Source of the DNA: Clostridiaceae bacterium
Lineage (GTDB): Bacteria; Bacillota; Clostridia; Monoglobales; Firm-18
Reading direction: 5' to 3'
Length of the DNA: 7,031 nucleotides
Assembly (NCBI GenBank): GCA_012511915.1
Contig: JAAZFB010000308.1
Location: 1 to 7,031, forward strand
Made by a program: the position numbers and the translations under genes. The notes beneath the pieces are model-generated. The model did not search any database and was not told where the DNA came from. It saw only the letters and a list, made by a program, of their open reading frames with translations. This document shows, piece after piece, positions 5,784-7,031 of this stretch (position 1 is its first letter; every line of letters starts with the position of its first letter).

Positions 5784-6887
5784 ATGATTAAAACAAAATT
5801 ATCACCCCGTCAACTTGTGATTGTATCATCGGGCTTTTCATACGGCACCGTCGCACTGTTGCTCCCATCAAGTATTTCAAAAGCAGCGGGGCCGGACGTA
5901 TGGCTCTCTATCTTGTTCGGTACGGCTATAGGGTTACTCTTTATCTGGATATTCGCCAAGCTTGGTGAACTGAATCCGGACAAAACATTTGTTGAAATTA
6001 TTCAGCTGTATTTCGGAAAATTAGCCGGAGGGTTTGTTGCAGTATTTTTTATATTATCGGCGCTTGTCGTGGCTGATCAAACCGTCTGGTATATGAGCGA
6101 TTTTGTTCACAGTGCATTCGCATACACATTATCCTCCTTATCTTTAAATGTATTTTTTATAGCCGTATTGGTTTTCGCCCTGCTGTGCGGTATTGAGGCG
6201 ATGTACAGAACATCAGAGATACTGTTTATTCTTATATTTCCTTTTTTGCTGTTTCTGACTATATTGTTGATGCCAAAGATGAACCCGGGAAACCTCTTGC
6301 CGGTTATGGGAAAAGGCGTGATCCCTGTTGTAAAAGGTATCATACCGTTCCTGTCAAGTTGCGTATCGCCGCTCGTATTCCTAAATATGGTGTATCCGGT
6401 GTGCTTCGAAAATGTGAAGGAAGCAAAAAAGGCCTTTTTCAAGGGTTATCTTCTGGGTGTGTTAACAAACTTACTAACAACAACCGGCTGTGTTCTTGTG
6501 ATGGGCAGCGGCATGATCGCAAACCTCCGCTTTCCCATGTTCATTACATCTGAAAAAATCGATTATTTTGTCATCTTTTCGAGGCTTGAAGCTGCAACTT
6601 TCTTTATGTGGTCGAGTATCAGCTTTATCTCGGTTTTCTCCTATGCATATGCCGGTATTTTAGGCCTGGCGCAGCTCCTTAAAATTAAGAACTATAAAAT
6701 TCTTGTCCTGCCGATAGGGCTGCTGCTTACAGTATATTCCTTAAATATATATACAAACACGTCATATCAAGTGAACTGGGACGCTACCGTTTGGCCGCTG
6801 TTGAGCCTTACGCTGGGGTTTGTTTTACCGATTGCCCTACTCATCCCATCCTTCATAAGAAAACATAAGGGTAAAGATTCAAGTTAA
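5784..6887 (+). CDS. gerB: Spore germination protein, GerB family (transporter-like subunit)
   Basis: GerB-type proteins belong to the APC (amino acid-polyamine-organocation) superfamily and are thought to hold the germinant-binding site. The 367 residues make about ten hydrophobic helices and have the family size. The start KTKLSPRQLVIVSSGFSYGTVALLLPSSI corresponds to the first helix, with its glycine-bearing unwound region where APC proteins bind ligand. Further landmarks are GPDVWLSILFGTAIGLLF, PDKTFVEIIQLYFGK and PVMGKGVIPVVKGIIPF. The ATG has AAGG 9 nt upstream and follows the small gene by 13 nt. It is the last gene of the operon. The ligand class cannot be decided here. The TAA stop is the first part of the TAATACTATTCCTC motif. 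Confidence 0.93.
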   Translation: MIKTKLSPRQLVIVSSGFSYGTVALLLPSSISKAAGPDVWLSILFGTAIGLLFIWIFAKLGELNPDKTFVEIIQLYFGKLAGGFVAVFFILSALVVADQTVWYMSDFVHSAFAYTLSSLSLNVFFIAVLVFALLCGIEAMYRTSEILFILIFPFLLFLTILLMPKMNPGNLLPVMGKGVIPVVKGIIPFLSSCVSPLVFLNMVYPVCFENVKEAKKAFFKGYLLGVLTNLLTTTGCVLVMGSGMIANLRFPMFITSEKIDYFVIFSRLEAATFFMWSSISFISVFSYAYAGILGLAQLLKIKNYKILVLPIGLLLTVYSLNIYTNTSYQVNWDATVWPLLSLTLGFVLPIALLIPSFIRKHKGKDSS

Positions 6888-7031
6888 TACTATTCCTCAA
6901 TTAAAAGACAACATTAAAAACCAACTAAGATTTGCGAGGATTTTTTCTGTTCGAGTTTTGAATTTTGAGGGCGAATAACCAATGCTATTTAACCGAAAAA
7001 TTCGAAAGTCGAGCGGGGAAAAGACCGCAAA
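6885..7031 (+). repeat. Long inverted-repeat element after gerB, cut by the window end
   Basis: After gerB there is no gene. From 6931 to the last base the sequence folds on itself. TTTGCG (6931-6936) pairs with CGCAAA (7026-7031). After a small internal loop, 6941-6966 pairs with 6997-7022 with a single mismatch and several G-U pairs, around a loop of about 30 nt (6967-6996). The arms are still pairing at the window edge, so the palindrome is probably larger. Its left part begins at the gerB stop codon with TAATACTATTCCTC. It may be a MITE- or REP-like element, or encode a structured RNA. The T-rich part is in the left arm, so it does not look like a plain intrinsic terminator for gerB. Confidence 0.7.

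Noticed and set aside
6107..6442. Minus-strand open frame of 111 codons within gerB
   Set aside because: Antisense to clear transmembrane coding sequence, without promoter or ribosome binding site.
1..7031. CRISPR array, tRNA, rRNA, transposase or defence system
   Set aside because: No regularly spaced repeats, tRNA cloverleaf, rRNA segment or recombinase/nuclease protein was found on either strand.

Overview
The window looks like chromosome from a spore-forming, Gram-positive anaerobe of the class Clostridia. The evidence is a GerA-type germinant receptor operon preceded by a forespore (sigma-G type) promoter, a YlmC/YmxH-type sporulation protein next to nrdR, an ECF-type vitamin transporter subunit, AT-rich DNA and strong AGGAGG ribosome binding sites. 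Genus or species cannot be read from the sequence.

Left half (about 1-2521): all genes lie on the minus strand. In order of transcription they are gap (glyceraldehyde-3-phosphate dehydrogenase), a folate-type ECF S component (folT-like), a YlmC/YmxH PRC-barrel protein and nrdR (repressor of ribonucleotide reductase genes). Gap has its own promoter with a near-perfect palindrome at the expected transcription start. The folT-like gene and the ylmC-like gene each carry a single-base reading-frame break, but the protein on both sides of each break still looks like its family.

Right half (about 2660-6887): a plus-strand spore germination operon in the order gerA, gerC, a small two-helix membrane protein, gerB. 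The products should form one inner-membrane germinant receptor: GerB as the transporter-like subunit that binds germinant, GerA as the large membrane subunit, GerC as the lipoprotein, and the small protein as a possible D-type accessory subunit. The first 27 codons of gerA, which have a good start, are cut from the rest by an in-frame TGA, so intact GerA is either made from a downstream TTG or the gene is damaged.

The most unusual signal is outside the genes. The stop codons of nrdR, gap and gerB are each the first three bases of the same motif, TAATACTA(A/T)TYC, and each motif leads into an inverted repeat. After gerB this is a hairpin of about 100 nt (6931-7031) that runs off the window edge with its arms still pairing. 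I read this as a family of small palindromic elements (MITE-, REP- or RNA-like) sitting at gene ends. I found no sign of a new multi-gene system.
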